Below are positions 11,968 to 13,002 of a DNA stretch of 13,002 nt, in pieces. Within the stretch, counting starts at the first letter, position 1, and every line of letters begins with the position of its first letter. Source of the stretch: Firm-04 sp045627405 (GTDB lineage Bacteria > Bacillota > Clostridia > Oscillospirales > Ruminococcaceae); the NCBI GenBank assembly GCA_045627405.1, contig JAZQNP010000060.1, positions 1 through 13,002 on the forward strand, in the 5' to 3' direction. The translations under genes were made by a program, and so were the position numbers. The notes beneath the pieces were generated by a model. It did no database searches. It was not told where the DNA came from and saw only the letters and a program-made list of their open reading frames with translations.

Positions 11968-13002
11968 CGGTCTGTGCATGACGGAAGCTTCGTCAATCTC
12001 GTGCAGCACAAACACTTCGGAAAAGTCTTTACTCCCGCTGAGATACGCTTCGACCGGAACTGTCTCAAAATATGTGATCTCATCCGAGATGCCATAGCCG
12101 TAGTATTCTGTCCGCATATGGTATAACAGTCCGTTTCCGCAGGCAAAGCAGTGACGGTCAGCGATGAAATCCTCTTCGCGCTGCACAACAGAGAACATTT
12201 GTTCTTTCAGGAGATTGCCGTCCAGATCGCAGACAAAGAGTTCTTTGTCGCCGCGGCTGATATACAAATACTGCCCGTCGGTAAAATATCCGTCTCCGCG
12301 CGGAACATCCCGCACAGTTTCCGCACCGTCTTCCAGCATATGCAGCACATAAATATCCTTTGTTTCCGGCGAGGCATTCTCAGCTTTGGTAATCCAGAAA
12401 AGACGCTGATCTGCGACAAAATAGTAATTGTTCAGCGGGGTCTGCTCCAAACGCTGCATGGCACCGGTCTTCGCATCAATCTGATAGAAGCCGCGCTCCA
12501 TGCCGTTTTCCTGCTCCTTTGCGCTGCCGTATGCACAGACGTATACATACTCCCCGTCTGCCTGCAAATTGCTGAATGACTGCGTACTGCGGCTCTTGCC
12601 GGCTGCCAGAAGCGTCAGCCGCGATTTTGCAAGCTCATAGTGAAAGATCTCATAATACTGGTAGATCGCCATTGCGTCTATGCCAAGCTGCGGATCGGAA
12701 ACATCCAGTTCCGAGCAGACGGTTGCAGTGATCCAGAGTGCGCCGCGGTGGGCAATCAGCTCGGGATATTCCGCACTGCCGCGGTTGTCCAGTACCGCAA
12801 GCTCCTGCATACCGGTTCCGTCCGGCGCGTATTCCAGCAGCACAAATTCGGTCGGATGCGCAGAATCCCCTGTCGTCTTATTCGCAATGCCGTACAGCAC
12901 GTTTTCATACCAGACGATTTGCAGCACCTCATAATTCTGATTTGTCGCAGCACAAAAATCGCTGCCGTCGTGCAGACATTCGGGCTTGGCACAGAGATAG
13001 AC
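11962..13002 (-). CDS. Beta-propeller-like surface lipoprotein, C-terminal part (5' end outside window)
   Basis: The frame is open to the right edge, so only the last 346 residues are seen. The visible part starts with YLCAKPECLHDGSDFCAA: the Cys-x4-Cys-x-His-x5-Cys signature that precedes the propeller in many secreted Lachnospiraceae/Ruminococcus lipoproteins of the DUF5050-like type. Repeated blade-like strands follow, such as YENVLYGI, GEYVYVCAY, DQRLFWITK and GQYLYISRGD, each about 40-60 residues apart. No catalytic motif is visible. A GTG at 12925-12927 could be mistaken for a start, but it lies inside the continuous frame. The signal peptide and lipobox expected for the family would lie beyond base 13002. 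Function unknown; propellers usually bind ligands or proteins at the cell surface. The stop codon overlaps the converging phage-type gene, and no terminator separates them. Confidence 0.78.
   Translation of the reverse strand, partial: VYLCAKPECLHDGSDFCAATNQNYEVLQIVWYENVLYGIANKTTGDSAHPTEFVLLEYAPDGTGMQELAVLDNRGSAEYPELIAHRGALWITATVCSELDVSDPQLGIDAMAIYQYYEIFHYELAKSRLTLLAAGKSRSTQSFSNLQADGEYVYVCAYGSAKEQENGMERGFYQIDAKTGAMQRLEQTPLNNYYFVADQRLFWITKAENASPETKDIYVLHMLEDGAETVRDVPRGDGYFTDGQYLYISRGDKELFVCDLDGNLLKEQMFSVVQREEDFIADRHCFACGNGLLYHMRTEYYGYGISDEITYFETVPVEAYLSGSKDFSEVFVLHEIDEASVMHRPS

Noticed and set aside
12925..12927. GTG as the true start of the propeller gene
   Set aside because: The same frame continues without stop to the window edge and encodes the Cys/His signature typical of the family upstream of this point.

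Overview
The window looks like chromosome of a moderate-GC gut Clostridium relative, most likely Oscillospiraceae/Ruminococcus-like Bacillota. This is inferred from strong AGGAGG-type ribosome sites, consensus sigma-A promoters, T-tailed hairpin terminators, the three-exporter cluster, and a beta-propeller lipoprotein with a Cys/His N-terminal signature. No 16S or other marker is present, so the taxonomic call is an inference.

Layout. Bases 1-360 are a mobile-element scar: short repeats, a long imperfect foldback (106-202), and the first 50 codons of a large serine recombinase, cut off at the foldback edge. Next comes an initiator tRNA gene (481-554) with its own promoter and terminator. Bases 555-972 carry no protein gene but hold a second terminator-like hairpin and a 138-bp foldback element with perfect 18-bp terminal inverted repeats and TA ends (MITE-like). 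It lies just upstream of the promoter of a secreted lipoprotein with Ig-like modules and a GH25 lysozyme domain (973-2289). A bidirectional terminator separates that gene from a convergent three-gene operon (7935 down to 2402) of ABC half-exporters. The first two genes overlap and form a textbook heterodimeric pair with one degenerate ATP site; the third has canonical motifs and is probably a homodimer. The operon starts from a perfect TTGACA-N17-TATAAT promoter.

Divergent from it is an Hsp20 small heat-shock protein (8126-8563). Then come two co-directional genes that look like an operon: an XRE-cupin regulator (8735-9280) and an AMP-forming acyl-CoA synthetase (9328-10998). After a terminator there is an isolated phage/ICE-type replication protein gene (11218-11967, DUF6291-like N-terminus). 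It converges on, and overlaps by 6 bp, the C-terminal part of a beta-propeller lipoprotein gene that runs off the right edge (11962-13002).

The most interesting signal is in the phage-type replication gene. Its disordered linker is encoded by four tandem 10-bp DNA repeats whose period is not a multiple of three, followed directly by a purine/A-rich (GATAAA)5 tract. Because the repetition is in the DNA and not in the protein, this resembles an origin embedded in an initiator gene, as in lambda O. The rest of the window is mostly well-understood gene families, with notable details in the ABC pair, the tRNA T-arm and the recombinase scar.
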